A DNA stretch of 64,000 nt from Lenzites betulinus (lineage: Eukaryota > Basidiomycota > Agaricomycetes > Polyporales > Polyporaceae): assembly GCA_022264855.1 (NCBI GenBank), contig JABYQU010000011.1, forward strand, positions 682,001 through 746,000. Reading direction: 5' to 3'. Under the pieces are notes generated by a model, which saw nothing but the letters and a program-made list of their open reading frames with translations, did not search any database and was not told where the DNA came from. Made by a program: the position numbers and the translations under genes. This document shows, in pieces, positions 1 through 10,773 of the stretch (within the stretch, counting starts at the first letter, position 1; each line of letters starts with the position of its first letter).

Positions 1-383
1 GACCACATCGCTGGAGGATATGACGTCGGGCTCTACGGGTGTGCCAATATCCGGGCATTCTCGCTCGAAGATGATGCTAATGAGCTATGACGCAGGTATA
101 TGTACTCGCTCGTGTTCGCAGCGGACATGTACGCGACCGTGTTCCAGGCCGACCCGCTCGACCCCGAGCGCGGGCGGCGCTATCGCGAGAAGGTCCTTCG
201 TCCGGGGAGTAGCAAGGACGAGAGTGATATTCTGAAGGTCAATTGAGTACCTACGCTCCGTGTTCCCTTCTACCGTCGCTGATAGAGCATTTTTCTGACT
301 TGTAGGACTTCCTAGGCCGGGAGCCCAATGCCGAGGCGTTCGCCCAACAGCTGTTTGGGACCCACACGCTGTCCTTGGCGTGA
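1..383 (+). CDS. M3 family zinc oligopeptidase (thimet oligopeptidase/saccharolysin type), 3' end
   Basis: Partial gene entering from the left edge; only the C-terminal ~85 residues are present. Exons read 1-38, 96-237 and 306-383, ending at TGA 381-383. The spliced product contains HIAGGYDVGLYGYMYS, the conserved helix-loop after the zinc site of M3 peptidases, then ADMYATVF, YREKVLRPGSSKDESD and DFLGREPNAEAFAQQLFG, which is the usual M3 terminus. The family hydrolyses short cytosolic or mitochondrial-intermembrane peptides. The HExxH zinc motif must lie outside the window. Intron 1 (39-95) joins GG|G in frame. Intron 2 (238-305) has a weak GTCAAT donor. It converges with the hydrolase on the other strand, with about 110 nt between stops. 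Family assignment is confident; which M3 paralogue it is cannot be told. Confidence 0.85.
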
Positions 384-493
384 TAACACACGTGGACGTT
401 CGGCGTGTGTAGTGAACAAGTGTATGTGTATTCAATTGTACAAGTCGTTTGGTTTAGAATTTTGAGCTGCATAGCATAGATGCTGGATGCTTT

Positions 494-1567
494 CTAGATA
501 CCTTTGGAGGCGAGGAAGTCCAGAACGTTCTGGCTGATCTCCTCGAGTGAGGTCTCCCTGCGCGAATTGTCAGCCATCTCTACGAATGTGAGTGCAGCAC
601 AGTAAGGTAGACTCACAAAGCAAAGTGGCCAGCGTCCACAAACTTCACAATCGCGTCCGGATTGTCCCTCTTGAAGGCTTCAGCCCCTGCCGGAACGAAG
701 ATCGCGTCGTTCTTGCCCCATATGGCGAGGGTCGGCGGGCGACGGGTGCGGAAATAGGCCTGGAATTGCGGGTATAGCGCGACGTTGTTCTGATAGTCGA
801 CGAAGAACCCAGCCTGGATCTGGGCGTTTCCAGGTCGGGTCATCAGGTAGTAGTCGAGGTTGTACGTCTCGGGCGGGATTACGGACGGATCCGGCGAGCC
901 GTCGACGTACTGTACAGGAAGTGTAAATGCGATGAGTGACAACGAGCGGACGTATCAAAGTGTGTACACATACCTGCGACTTCGTAACGTCAAAGCTGAG
1001 GAAGTCTTCCAGTGCTTTGATTTTTTCGGGAGTAGGGTTCGCCCAGACATCCTCGAAAGGAGCCCAGAACGATGCTCCCAATCCCTCCACATACGCGTTG
1101 CCATTTTGCGTGATTATGGCTGTGATCGCTTCAGGTCGCTGGAGGGCAAGTCTGAATAGTAATGATCGTGAGTGTTCGAAACCGGTCCCAATTCAAATCG
1201 TGGTGTCTTACCGGTAGGCAGTGGGTGCGCCATAATCAAAGACATACACGGAGAACTTAGTGATCTTCAGAGCGTCCAGGAATGCGGCGGTAGTGTTGGC
1301 GAGTGCGGCGAACGTATACTCGTACTTCCGCGCATCCGGCACGACGGTGAAGCCGTAACCGGGAAAGTCAGGAGCGATGACCCTGTACTTCTCAGCGAGG
1401 CGCGGGATGAGGTTGCGGTATTGGAAGGACGACGAGGGGAAGCCGTGCAACAGCAAGATGACAGGTAGGGCATTGGTATTTTGGGTGGAGGCGGGAACGG
1501 CTTCGCGGTAGAAGACCTCTACGCCGTTGTCGACGACGATTGTTTTGATCTGGGTGGGAGCAGCCAT
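494..1567 (-). CDS. alpha/beta hydrolase, epoxide hydrolase/haloalkane dehalogenase-like, last exon out of frame
   Basis: Model: exons 1567-1212, 1151-974, 909-617 and 579-494. Visible motifs in order are LLLHGFPSSSFQYR (oxyanion-hole HGFP), APDFPGYG, the nucleophile elbow VFDYGAPTAYR with Asp rather than Ser (as in epoxide hydrolases and dehalogenases), the acid loop IWGKNDAIF and the base in DAGHFAL. The triad is therefore Asp-Asp/Glu-His and the fold looks complete. There is no signal peptide, so it is probably cytosolic. The oddity is the final junction. Exon 3 ends GCT-TT before a good GTGAGT donor, and splicing to the only nearby acceptor reads L-D-G-stop. A family-like tail (SLEEISQNVLDFLASKGI then TAG) lies two bases out of phase. 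Either a 2-nt indel has shortened the protein or the sequence has an error there. Substrate unknown. Confidence 0.8.
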
Positions 1568-3354
1568 TGTGAGCCGATGTTTCTAAGAATGCAGCTGGGA
1601 GTTGTGCAGTGCATCGACCAGCAGATGAACATGTCCATTTATACATGAAGAGCACCGCTAGACGAATCTCGTAGCCGCCTCGCACAAGAGCACACGAGAG
1701 GGGCTTTCTAACCAGAAGCCTAAATCCAAATTGCAAATTAGCGCATGACTGAGACTGCCAGCTGATGGATGAGTACTAGTAAGAGCTGAAGTAAGCACGT
1801 CAGTCAGGCGAACATCCTATATGCCTTCCTGAAAAGGAGCTTAGAAATATGACATCAATAAGACGCGGTTATTAGACAACGGAGAGAAGGTGTAGCAGTC
1901 GGTGCTGAACGTTGAACGTGGAGCACTGATGAGCGTAAGCGCCTAGGTTGGCGCTTGCGCTTGCGCCTCTACTACGACTGCAGCTAGTCCTCAGCGTTGT
2001 ATGCAGGCTCCAACCCAGCTGCTACTTCGAGGTGAGGGCGATCTCCAGTGGCCATGAGTCGACACAGTGACACAGAACACACAGACAGAACATCCCCGGA
2101 AGGCTAACATACAAATCTATCACGTGCCCGCATCTTCCAACCTTTGCACGTGGTGGATTTAAGTGGGCCCGGGTAAGCGCCGGTATATGGTATGATGTCG
2201 GCCCATTTAGACTGTGCACGCTACTTGAAATCGCCCCTTACCTCGAACTGCGCGGTGGGTGGGAGCCTGCGTAGTGAGTCGGGATGCCTTGAGTCAGATG
2301 TAAATCAAGCAGTGACATGATGGAGGGGTACATTATTCGACAACGCCTACGTACGAGTCATATACGAAGTACCACAGGGAATATAACCCCGAAGTGGCGG
2401 TGCACACTGCACGCACGATCGCATCCTTAGCTCCGCCCTCAGCTACCGCCGCAGCGCTGGGAAGTGCTCAAGTCACTACCAGGTTGAGGTTAGCATGTGC
2501 CCCTGGATGAAATATACGCTATATACACCTCGGGTTTCAGCTCTGCGATCGGTGCCCGTCACGCTCTCACTACGTGGCCCCGGTGAAGAGGCCCTTACGT
2601 CTTGGAGAACTTTCAATATTGTCACCATCCGACCAGCTGACAGTTCAGTAGATCTAATAATGTGGGTTCTGCTACTGAAAATCGGTAGAAGTACCAGGGC
2701 GATGTTTACCGCACTACCGCACGATGTCCCGGAACCTTTCCTACGAGTCAAGCGCCACATTGTAGCTGACAGTCCGCAGGGCTTCCTGACATCTTCCAAA
2801 CCCTAGTACGAGGACACCCAGTAACCATGCGGAGGCCGCGCCGCTATTCGGGTTCTTTAGGCGTGCTGTGTGGAGACAACGCATAGCGCGCAGCTACAAG
2901 ATTCACTGGATACCCTGCCGGTGCCCGTAAGGAATGTAAGAGCTCCTCCTGCGTAGTCTTTGATGATGTAATTTGACATTTAGGTCCATTCAAGAGCTCG
3001 AGATCACACCACATTCTTATTCTGCTAGTCTAATTACTCGCCTCGCAAACATGCATTCCCACTGGTCATGCCTTGGACAATAACGACTCCGGTGAGGATC
3101 CGTTCTTTTGCACTGCTCCTGTTCGCGAACTCTGTGACAAGAACCCAGCGTGGAGAAGTATCCGAACAACGTTGCGTTAGCGGCAATGCAGACAGTGCAA
3201 TGCATGGTGTATAAATGTCTGGGCTTGAAATTGACTAGGTAGCACAAGACAAGCTCCGAGCGAGACCATTGGTGAGTCTGTCCTTGGGCCTTGAAACGAG
3301 TGTGAATGGCTGAAGACCGCTTCAAAGACCGCGACGCATGATCCGCGCCCCGCG
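1568..3354. other. Intergenic, no gene recognised
   Basis: About 1.8 kb of lower-GC sequence. Several open frames of 60-115 codons occur on both strands, but none has family-like sequence, plausible splice partners or coding-type third-position GC. A small inverted repeat (aagcgcc 1937-1943 with ggcgctt 1950-1956), followed by repeated GCGCTT units, is the only structure noticed. Confidence 0.6.
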
Positions 3355-4903
3355 ATGGCCTTGACAATACATGACATAGGCATTGTCCCCTCCGTCGAGA
3401 GGTTCGTCAGCACGAACTACCTCCTCCGACACTTCCGCATCCTCGGCTTTCTCATCATTTTCACTCTCGTCGCTTCAACGGCCATCTACCTCGTCCTCCT
3501 GCACTACGGTCGCCCGACCCAATTCTCTTCCTCTGAGCCACGCGTCGGCTTTCAGGCAGACTCAGGCGGCCGCGCCTCGATGGACATCATCTCCGCCTGC
3601 GCATCCACGCTCCTGACATGCGTCTACAGCTCCGTGCACTTCGACGTGCCGCGCTCGCACGCGCACCGCCTCTCGTTCCTTCGCAAGGTCCGCACCCGCG
3701 ACTACTGGCTCGAGCTCTGGGCGAAGATCACCTTCTGGCTGCTCGGCGTGTTCTCTCCCGAGATGCTCGTCCTCCACGCGTTTTACGAGCACATGATCGC
3801 GCGGCGCGACGTCGCGTGGATGCGTGCGCACGGGCATGCCGAATGGACCCTCACGCTCGCTTTCGCCGCCGACATGGGCGCGCTCACCACCGAGGCCGCT
3901 GCCGACGCCGCCGAAGCCAACGGCGGGATAGCAGGCGGCACGGGGGCCGCCCGCCCACCTCACTCAGGTTTCGCGCTGCACGAGCAGCTCCTGCGGCACC
4001 ACGACCCGGGCGCGCTCGACTGTGCGGCGCTCGAGCACGAGCTCGCGGACCGCACGAAAGCGGACGTTCTGTTCAAGATCCTCACCGCGCTCCAAATCGC
4101 GCGCTTCTTCGCGGGGACGGTCGCGCGCGCGGCGGTGCGGTTGCCCATCGCGCCGTTGGAGACGATCACGTGCGCGTACGTCGCGTGCACGCTCGTGTAC
4201 TATGGGCTGTGGCTGCAGAAGCCGTATGGGGTGAACGAGCAGATCATCGTGCGCGTGCGGCCGACGCTGCCAAGGGCGCGACGTATACAGCCGGACGCGG
4301 TGCTGACCATCGAGGAGCCGGCGGCGCCGAAGCCAGATCCGAAAGGGAGGTGGTGGGTGACGCCGTTTCGCGTGTTCTGGGCTAAGGCTTGTGTGCCGTT
4401 CTTGGAGCCGCCGATGTCAGAGACGGACCGTCTGCATGGCAGCGAGCGGATGTGGCAGAGCAGCCCTTGTGAGCACCCCTCGATCCTTCGAACTCTACTG
4501 CGGGTACGCTGACCGGACGTACGCACCGTCCTGAAATACTCCAGACCTGACACAAGGTTCAATGGTCGCTGCCGGGGCAAGCATTGTCGTCGGGCTGGCG
4601 CACCTCGCATGCTGGAACGTCGAGTTTCCGAACAGCAACGGGCAAGTGCTCTGGCGCGCATGCTCGATTGCGCTCATCGTGCTTCCCATCGCCGTGACCG
4701 TGATTATACTCGGGGCGGCAGTCATTGACCGGCGGTGGGTGACGGAGGTCATGAACAAGATGGCGCTGACGATGATCGTGGTGTACTGCATCGCGCGCGC
4801 GGTGCTCCTCATCCTCCTGGGCCACTCGTTCCAGAGCTTGCCGAAGGGCGTATACGACACTCGCAGCATACCGTGGCTGTCGTACATCCCATTCATCCAT
4901 TGA
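3355..4903 (+). CDS. Fungal multi-pass transmembrane protein, function unknown
   Basis: Two exons, 3355-4468 and 4557-4903, joined in frame (CCT|TGT TCA ATG), giving about 486 residues. Hydrophobic segments lie near residues 27-50 (LGFLIIFTLVASTAIYLVLL), 74-93 (DIISACASTLLTCVYSSVHF) and 120-142 (ITFWLLGVFSPEMLVLHAFY), and three more fall in exon 2. The block from CASTLLTCVYSSVH through WAKITFWLLGVFSPEMLVLHA resembles a family of hypothetical membrane proteins abundant in Agaricomycetes, where the corresponding motif is CTWxxVHPN followed by APEL. A Lys/Pro-rich soluble stretch with WWVTPFRVF precedes the last membrane helices. GC is very high in exon 1. Several membrane segments support insertion, but no catalytic motif is visible, so no function is proposed. 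Confidence 0.8.
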
Positions 4904-5135
4904 GCTGGCAGATCGTGGCGTAGGGTCAGTTCTGTGCTTTCTCCGAAGACAATGTTGTTTTGGACGATCGACATTGTGACCGCGAACTTGTACATTACCA
5001 TAGTCGCTCGATACAGAAAGATCATGTTTGACCTCCTCAAAACACTACAACAGGTGCCAAATATCAAAACGGAGACTGCAGAGCTAACATAAACAGATCC
5101 ACACAACACAAGCAAAACGTCTCTCACAAAACAAA

Positions 5136-7361
5136 TCACGCCTCCAGCCGCTGGATCTCCACCTTGATCCTGTCCTTCGCCGGCCCCGGCGCGCCATGCC
5201 CCGCATACTCCAGCACCGCGTACGTCGCCTTCGTCAGGAAAGACGGGTTCACCGCCACGGTGCCATCCACGACCTTCGCGAAGTGCTTGAGCCGGCTCGG
5301 CACGACGAGCACGTCCGGCGCACAGCGCGGGCGGGCGTCCCCGTCGCCTACCTCGGCAGCCTCCTCATCGTCGTCCTGCGGGACGAGGTACAGCAAGTCC
5401 GAGTGCGACACGTCCAGGTTCACGTCGTGCGAGAGGTCGAGCGGGACGGGGAACAGGGGGTAAAAGCTATACGAGGCGTGTCAGTTTGAAACACATTGGA
5501 GAGACATGTGCTCACACACCTGCGCTGCTGCAGGATATGCCTGCAGAGGTTCCCCATGGCATCGGGCGCGTCCGGGGGGGGCGACGACCGGATTGGGTCC
5601 ACTTCTGAGGCGCGTTTGAAGAACTCCTCTTTTCGCAGGTGGAAGAGGACGTCGAGGCTGCTCACGGCGATGTGCACGCCGTTGAGCGTGAAGCGTGCGG
5701 GATTTGGGAGCATGCGGACGCGCTGATAGCTACTGTTAGCGATCGTGCACCATCAGAGTAGAGACGTTTGAAAGCTTACAGGATCGTAACATAGCGCGCG
5801 GGGGAGTTCGCACTGCGGGAACACTGCGTGGTCGCTGAGTATGTCGCGCGTGCTGGGGACGAGAAGGACCAGGCTTCCAGGTGACGCGTGGAGGAATGTG
5901 CGCAGTCTGTCTGCAAACTCGATTTCAAACATCTCGCGTGGTGGCAGTTCGACGTCCCCCGTCTTAATTGCTGGATGAATCGAGTCGATAAACGGACCGA
6001 GCTATACGTCCCAAAAGGTATCAATGGAAGGTGGCCTCATCATCGATGCAATAAACCTCACGAGAAGCACGACCGCAGGCTTTGCTTCAGTAAGCTTGGA
6101 AATAAGCGACTGCAAGGGCTGGTATGCGAGGGAAGCATCTGGTGTGAACGGCCCGCACGCGATGTACATCGAGAACTGGGTCTCGCTGGTCTCAGATTTA
6201 ATGTGGACTTCCGAAGGAGGGCCAAGTGGCGGCAGCTACGGGACCGCGGTGTCAGTACTCGGTACTCTGTACTACAAGACGTCCTAATGCTCACCGATAG
6301 AAATTCAGTGACCGAGAACGACCCACCGCCGCCGTTCTTGCCTTTGAGCGCAACTATCGCCCCTGGGAATAAACCTTGGCCACCAACGTTGCGTACACTC
6401 TGGCGAAGCTTAACGTCCGCATCAAATCGCAGAAGTATACGTGCCCCAGAGCCCATCATGCGAGAGGACTCAAGCATAAGAGATGCCTCGTTCAGCTTGA
6501 CGACCACCGACGATGATTCTGCATCGTGAACGATTCGACCAACGACGACAACTTCTTCCTGCAACGAGGTAAACCAATGTCGAAGGAGGGGGGGATGTGT
6601 AGAGTTATTCACCTCGGTCACCGCAGAGGGGTCACCCAATTCCTCCACTTTGTAGTGCGCCTTCACGAGCTCGCCGAAATGGTCGATTCTATCATCGAGA
6701 GCTAGCACATGCTCTAGTAAGAATAAAAACGCAGCTATGCGCACAGTTGAAGCTCACCTTCACTCCGCTCGGACACCTTTTCGTACATGTAACGGTCTGG
6801 ATCTGTTCTCGGCAAAGCGCATCGGCATCGGATGTTAGAGACACTTACATGACCGCTCCTTGCGCGAGCTCTCATCAGTCGGAGGGCCAACGAACGCGAC
6901 CCGACTCGGGCCGGCGATGGGGAGCTTGGAGCCCCCTCGCGCTAGGTCGAACCCGTCTTGCCTACGTAGTCCGCTCGTTACCCCACGTCCCCGTGCCGTT
7001 CCAAATTGGCGTGACTGTGACCCCATTAAATTCGCTCTCGTGAACTTCTTGGTGATGTTTTCTCGGTCAAAGTCGCGTTTGATCATGGCTTTGACATCAT
7101 GGACGTCATTGAGGCAGAAGCGGTGTTCCAGAGGCTTGCCCATACGGACGACCTCCCATTTGTAGAAAAAGGTTTCGCCTGTTAGATTGTAGAGTTGGCA
7201 GGTCTTTACACCTGTGAACGCGTAGGCCCGTACATAGAGGTGGTAAGCAGATGTATGCTGAGACAAGCAACGAAAGCAATACATTCTGCTACCAGGCTGT
7301 CGTCGAGATCTTCGAACTTTCTCTTGAGATCTGATTCTATCACTTTTACTTCTTCAGCCAT
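5136..7361 (-). CDS. POL12: DNA polymerase alpha subunit B
   Basis: Non-catalytic B subunit of the DNA polymerase alpha-primase complex, which primes nuclear DNA replication. Nine exons were assembled by frame and splice sites, beginning MAEEVKVIESDLKRKFED (7361-7283). Exon 2 starts at 7211 and gives AECVKTCQLYNLTGETFFYK, the small N-terminal helical domain. RYMYEKVSERSEALDDRID leads into the OB-fold (VVVGRIVHDAESSS, GSGARILLRFD, GLFPGAIVALKGKN). The inactivated phosphoesterase domain follows (YIACGPFTPDASLAY, LLLGPFIDSIHP, VLLVPSTRDILSDHAVFPQ, NPARFTLNGVHIAVSSLDVL). The C-terminus is FYPLFPVPL...LVVPSRLKHFAKVVDGTVAVNPSFL, typical of the family. Introns are 45-70 nt. Start chosen as the first ATG ahead of the family N-terminus. 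Convergent with the membrane-protein gene at 4903. Confidence 0.95.
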
Positions 7362-7680
7362 GTTGCGTAGGTATGAGGGTCAAGGCGGGAGGTCAGGATG
7401 CGGTGGATGGACGCGAGAGGCAAGGAGTTTGCCTCGCCGCCGTGATCGCGACGCGTGCCGGAACGCGTCCCGTGACTATGTCACACCATAACATTCTGTG
7501 ACGCACGCGTCGGGCGCCTATTCCCTCTGGGCGCACCCAGTGACTATTAGTTCTGAGTTCTGCAAGCTCGCGACAAATCGAGTGGTTTACCGGCTGGAAT
7601 CAAATCCAGTTCTGTCTGCTTGGATGATAATGAAGAATTATCGTGAAACCTCCGACGCGATAGCCAAGTTCTACCCCGGA
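7362..7680. other. Intergenic spacer between POL12 start and macro-gene stop
   Basis: About 320 bp holding the presumed POL12 promoter and the 3' region of the macro-domain gene, both transcribed on the minus strand. No TATA-like box or conserved site was recognised. Confidence 0.5.
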
Positions 7681-8523
7681 CTATGCCCTCCGAGTGTTAT
7701 CCATTTCCTCTGCCCGGGGTTGCACATCATTCCACCTCGGACGCTCGCCCCACCCCCTCGCGAAGTTCAAAGCCGCCAGTGCCATCTGCATCGCACACCG
7801 CTCGTACGAGATCCCCCCGTTCCCCGTCGCCAGCCCCGTCATAAGCACCCTCTCCACCGGGCGCCCCCCCGCAGGCCGCTCGCCCCCGTTCCACCGCCAG
7901 AGCGCGCTCAGCAAGTTCCACATGCACTCGTACACGAGGTCGACATGCCACGACACATCCTCAGGCGTGCGCATCGTCGGCACGACCGCGAGCACCGTGC
8001 ACTCGAGCGCATTCGCGGCGGTCAGCGCGGCGGGCAGCGGCACGAGCTCGCATGCGCCTGGGGGGAGGTACCCGCGGTGGCGCGTGCGCAGCGCGTCCTG
8101 CACCACGTTGGTGAGTGCCCAGATGTCGCGCTCGACGGTGAACGCGACCGAGAGCGCCATGTCGTATCTGCACACGCAGGTCCCGCCGCGATGAGTACGC
8201 AAGTGACGCGTTAGTCGTGCAGAGACGCACCCGCCATCCATGATCCCGAACGAGTTCGCAGGGGACACCACGCAGGAGCACGGCCCAAACTCCTGCGCGA
8301 GCGCGGCGGGGTCGAGGCGGGTTTCCTTGACAGAAAAGCGTGCCGCGATGGGCGGCGGGAGCTCCGCAAGGGCGCTGCGCCATGCCGCGCACAGCGACGG
8401 CCCTGTCTCCTTAGTGCGCGGGTTGGTGCGCGGGGGCGGTGCGATGAGCACGAAAGACGGCAACGCGGACGGGTCGGGCTCGGGTGAAGACACGGGCGGG
8501 CGGGATGTAGGGAGTTGGTCCAT
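7681..8523 (-). CDS. Macro-domain-like protein
   Basis: Two exons, 8523-8231 and 8167-7681, join GG|A to give SPANSFGIMDGGYDMALSVAF. This is the ADP-ribose-binding loop of macro-like domains: Asn in SPANS, Gly-rich GIMDGG. The second glycine-rich loop is VLMTGLATGNGGISYERCA near the C-terminus. Between them lies VLAVVPTMRTPEDVSWHVDL. Macro domains bind or hydrolyse ADP-ribose derivatives; which activity applies here cannot be told. Start chosen at MDQLPTSRPP, because the upstream in-frame methionine adds non-conserved low-GC sequence. About 260 residues, soluble, no targeting signal. A decayed relative lies at 23460-23880. Exon GC is much higher than in the flanks. Confidence 0.8.
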   Translation of the reverse strand: MDQLPTSRPPVSSPEPDPSALPSFVLIAPPPRTNPRTKETGPSLCAAWRSALAELPPPIAARFSVKETRLDPAALAQEFGPCSCVVSPANSFGIMDGGCVSARLTRHLRTHRGGTCVCRYDMALSVAFTVERDIWALTNVVQDALRTRHRGYLPPGACELVPLPAALTAANALECTVLAVVPTMRTPEDVSWHVDLVYECMWNLLSALWRWNGGERPAGGRPVERVLMTGLATGNGGISYERCAMQMALAALNFARGWGERPRWNDVQPRAEEMDNTRRA

Positions 8524-10686
8524 ATGCATGTGAGTGTGAGAGGATGCGATGTGATAGATCTGAACTGTGCTAACGCAGTTCTTACTAGGGAAATGCCGCA
8601 TGAGCCGGCGGTACACCATGATGCGAATAAATGCACGACAAGCTCCGAGACTTGGATATGTGCAACTCTAGAAGGTCGCAGGTGTACTGACAAGAGCAGT
8701 GCACACTTGATAGCCAATCGCGTGCCTCTGCTTCGCCCAAATCGAGTAGATCATTATGCGCAAGCGCATGCCTCTGATTGCGACCCCTGTTTTACGACCA
8801 TATACATGTTGACAGCGATTGCATGAAAAGTCTTGGACGTACAAGAACGAGTTTCGTGCATTATTTCGGAGTGATAGATGAGTGCTAGAGACCCTGAGTT
8901 TGTTATGCTCTCAAATCGTGATACTCAACTACTCAAGCTTAAGCTCATACTAGGTATTGGAACACCCGGCATGCACATCCGCAGACAATTGTCGAGAATA
9001 TAGCCAGTATATAGCCCCTCAAGTTTGTACTCTGGACACGATAAAAATCTTCAAGAAGCTCGGAATTGTGTTTCTTAGGTCATATACGCGACGCCCAGAC
9101 GGAGGCGCATGCTGAGGCGTTGAGGCGTTAAGGCGCTGAGGCTAGGCCTATGCGATCCTGCATCAACTGGTCAAACACGCGAGCACGCCATGACCAATAT
9201 TTGGACATGCAAACATACGTTGCTTATCAAGGAGGTCACCAAAACTCACGAACGTGGAATGATCGCCCTTGCAGCCGACAATGCGCACCCCCGAGGATTC
9301 CCGAGCCTCTGCAGAAGCTGATCAGGAACATACAAGGAACATAGCAAGTATACTGTCGCGAACTTGTCGCGATCAGGAACGTCATTCGTTTGATGCTCGG
9401 TCTTTAAAGCTCTTGACATGCGTACGATCTCCGGAAGATGGTCCGCAGTGTGCACTAGCGTGCGTCAGTCATCATGCATCATGACCTGACCTGCGATGTG
9501 CACTTGCGTGCCTCGAATTTACCGGGACTACATGAAGTCAAGGCTCATACACATAGGCAACACCTGCCCCACCTCGAGGACGCTGGTGGTGTGTGCACCG
9601 GTGCGCCCACGGCCTCCGTGCTGCTTATCGAAACCGGACCCGGGGAAAGCGGGGCGGGCGCGAAGGAAGGGACGGCGCCGGGAGCGGAGTTGGGCAGTCC
9701 GCGGCGGTTGCGGAAAGATCCAGGGCAACTTGGCAAGGGAAGCCAGCTACCGCCCGCGGACAAGGTCACTCACGCGGTCGACGGCGGTGGGTCAATGTGC
9801 GCAGCAGCGGCGAGAATAGGCGTACGTTACAGGTGGCTCACCGCAAGTTTCGTGGCCACCGTCGGGGTGGTGGGAACTCCGGGGCGAGTTCCTCCAGCTG
9901 CGAGCGAGCGCATATCGCTACCTCAACAAATTCTTGACTGTGAATGAGGGCGCGTTCACGTTCAGGGACGCGCCGAGCTGAATGTGACTCGGGATACAGA
10001 CTCGACCTGTGCATTCGAGCCAGAGACGGCTTGCACAGTCACTACGACTGCGGCCCAGACATAGCGAGGGCAGAGCCCTTAGGCCTTAGGTGTAGGCAAC
10101 ATAGGCTGAGACCAACTTGCCAATCGAGTGTAACCGTAGTATAGACATGCCGCACCTGTACTAAGTACGTGCGGTATAGAAAAGCTTGATCCAAAAAAAG
10201 ACCGTCTAGTGGGGCGGGCGGCGGACGCCCAGTACTACCATAAGTATCAGATGACCAGATGCACTCCAAGGGCTTAGATATCGATACCGTTGGTGACAGT
10301 GTTGCAGCTGGAAGTGCGTTCGCAGGCCTCAGAGTCAGGGATGGGAGTGGAACAGATTCACAGCACAGCCGGGGAAGCTGTCGGACACGGTGCAGAATTC
10401 AGGGCGGTGCATGGAGAACGTTGGGCGGCGCACGACGACGGTTTGATATTGAACTTTGCGCACGATGAATGCATGTGCGGGATGTCGATGAGGGGGAGAC
10501 CTGCATGCATGAGCGGTGATGGTCCTTGTGCGGAATGAGGATGTCGGGTGAGGCGAGACGGATGTGGAGGAGAAGCCGGGAGAGAGTCCGCACAGGGCGG
10601 GGACTAGAATTGATCGAAGCGCTGATTGGGCAGTTGATGATCAGGCGCTGAGAGGCGCCCGGGCGAAAGTATACTTGGCTAGTCTC
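8524..10686. other. Long intergenic region with a GC-rich, possibly degenerate island
   Basis: About 2.2 kb. Most is AT-richer and without recognisable coding potential. A short imperfect tandem repeat of GAGGCGTT-like units lies around 9100-9145. A GC-rich island at about 9590-10010 has coding-like composition but its frame changes. One frame gives SVLLIETGPGESG, vaguely like the N-terminal flavin-binding stretch of GMC oxidoreductases. Another, ending at TGA about 10000, gives RASAYRYLNKFLTVNEGAFT. No intact gene model could be built. Confidence 0.4.
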
Positions 10687-10765
10687 ACCCCCTCCTAGAC
10701 AGCTATCTTCCCTCCCTCCTCCCCCTCCTCCCCCTCCCTCTGCGCTCCCTCCGCTCTCAGGTAGA
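10687..10765 (+). promoter_or_regulatory. Polypyrimidine (CT-rich) tract upstream of the DUF6533 gene
   Basis: An almost pure C/T run with repeated CCTCCC units ends about 10 bp before the ATG at 10774. CT-rich blocks near transcription starts are typical of well-expressed filamentous fungal promoters. Its role here is inferred from composition and position only. Confidence 0.4.
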
Positions 10766-10773
10766 CCGCGGCC

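Noticed and set aside
2476..2806. Overlapping open frames on both strands near 2.5-2.8 kb
   Set aside because: About 105 codons each, no recognisable family, no coding-type composition and no splice partners.
9100..9150. Short GAGGCGTT-like tandem repeat as a possible CRISPR or regulatory array
   Set aside because: Only a few imperfect 8-10 nt units without spacers; simple low-complexity repeat in a eukaryotic spacer.
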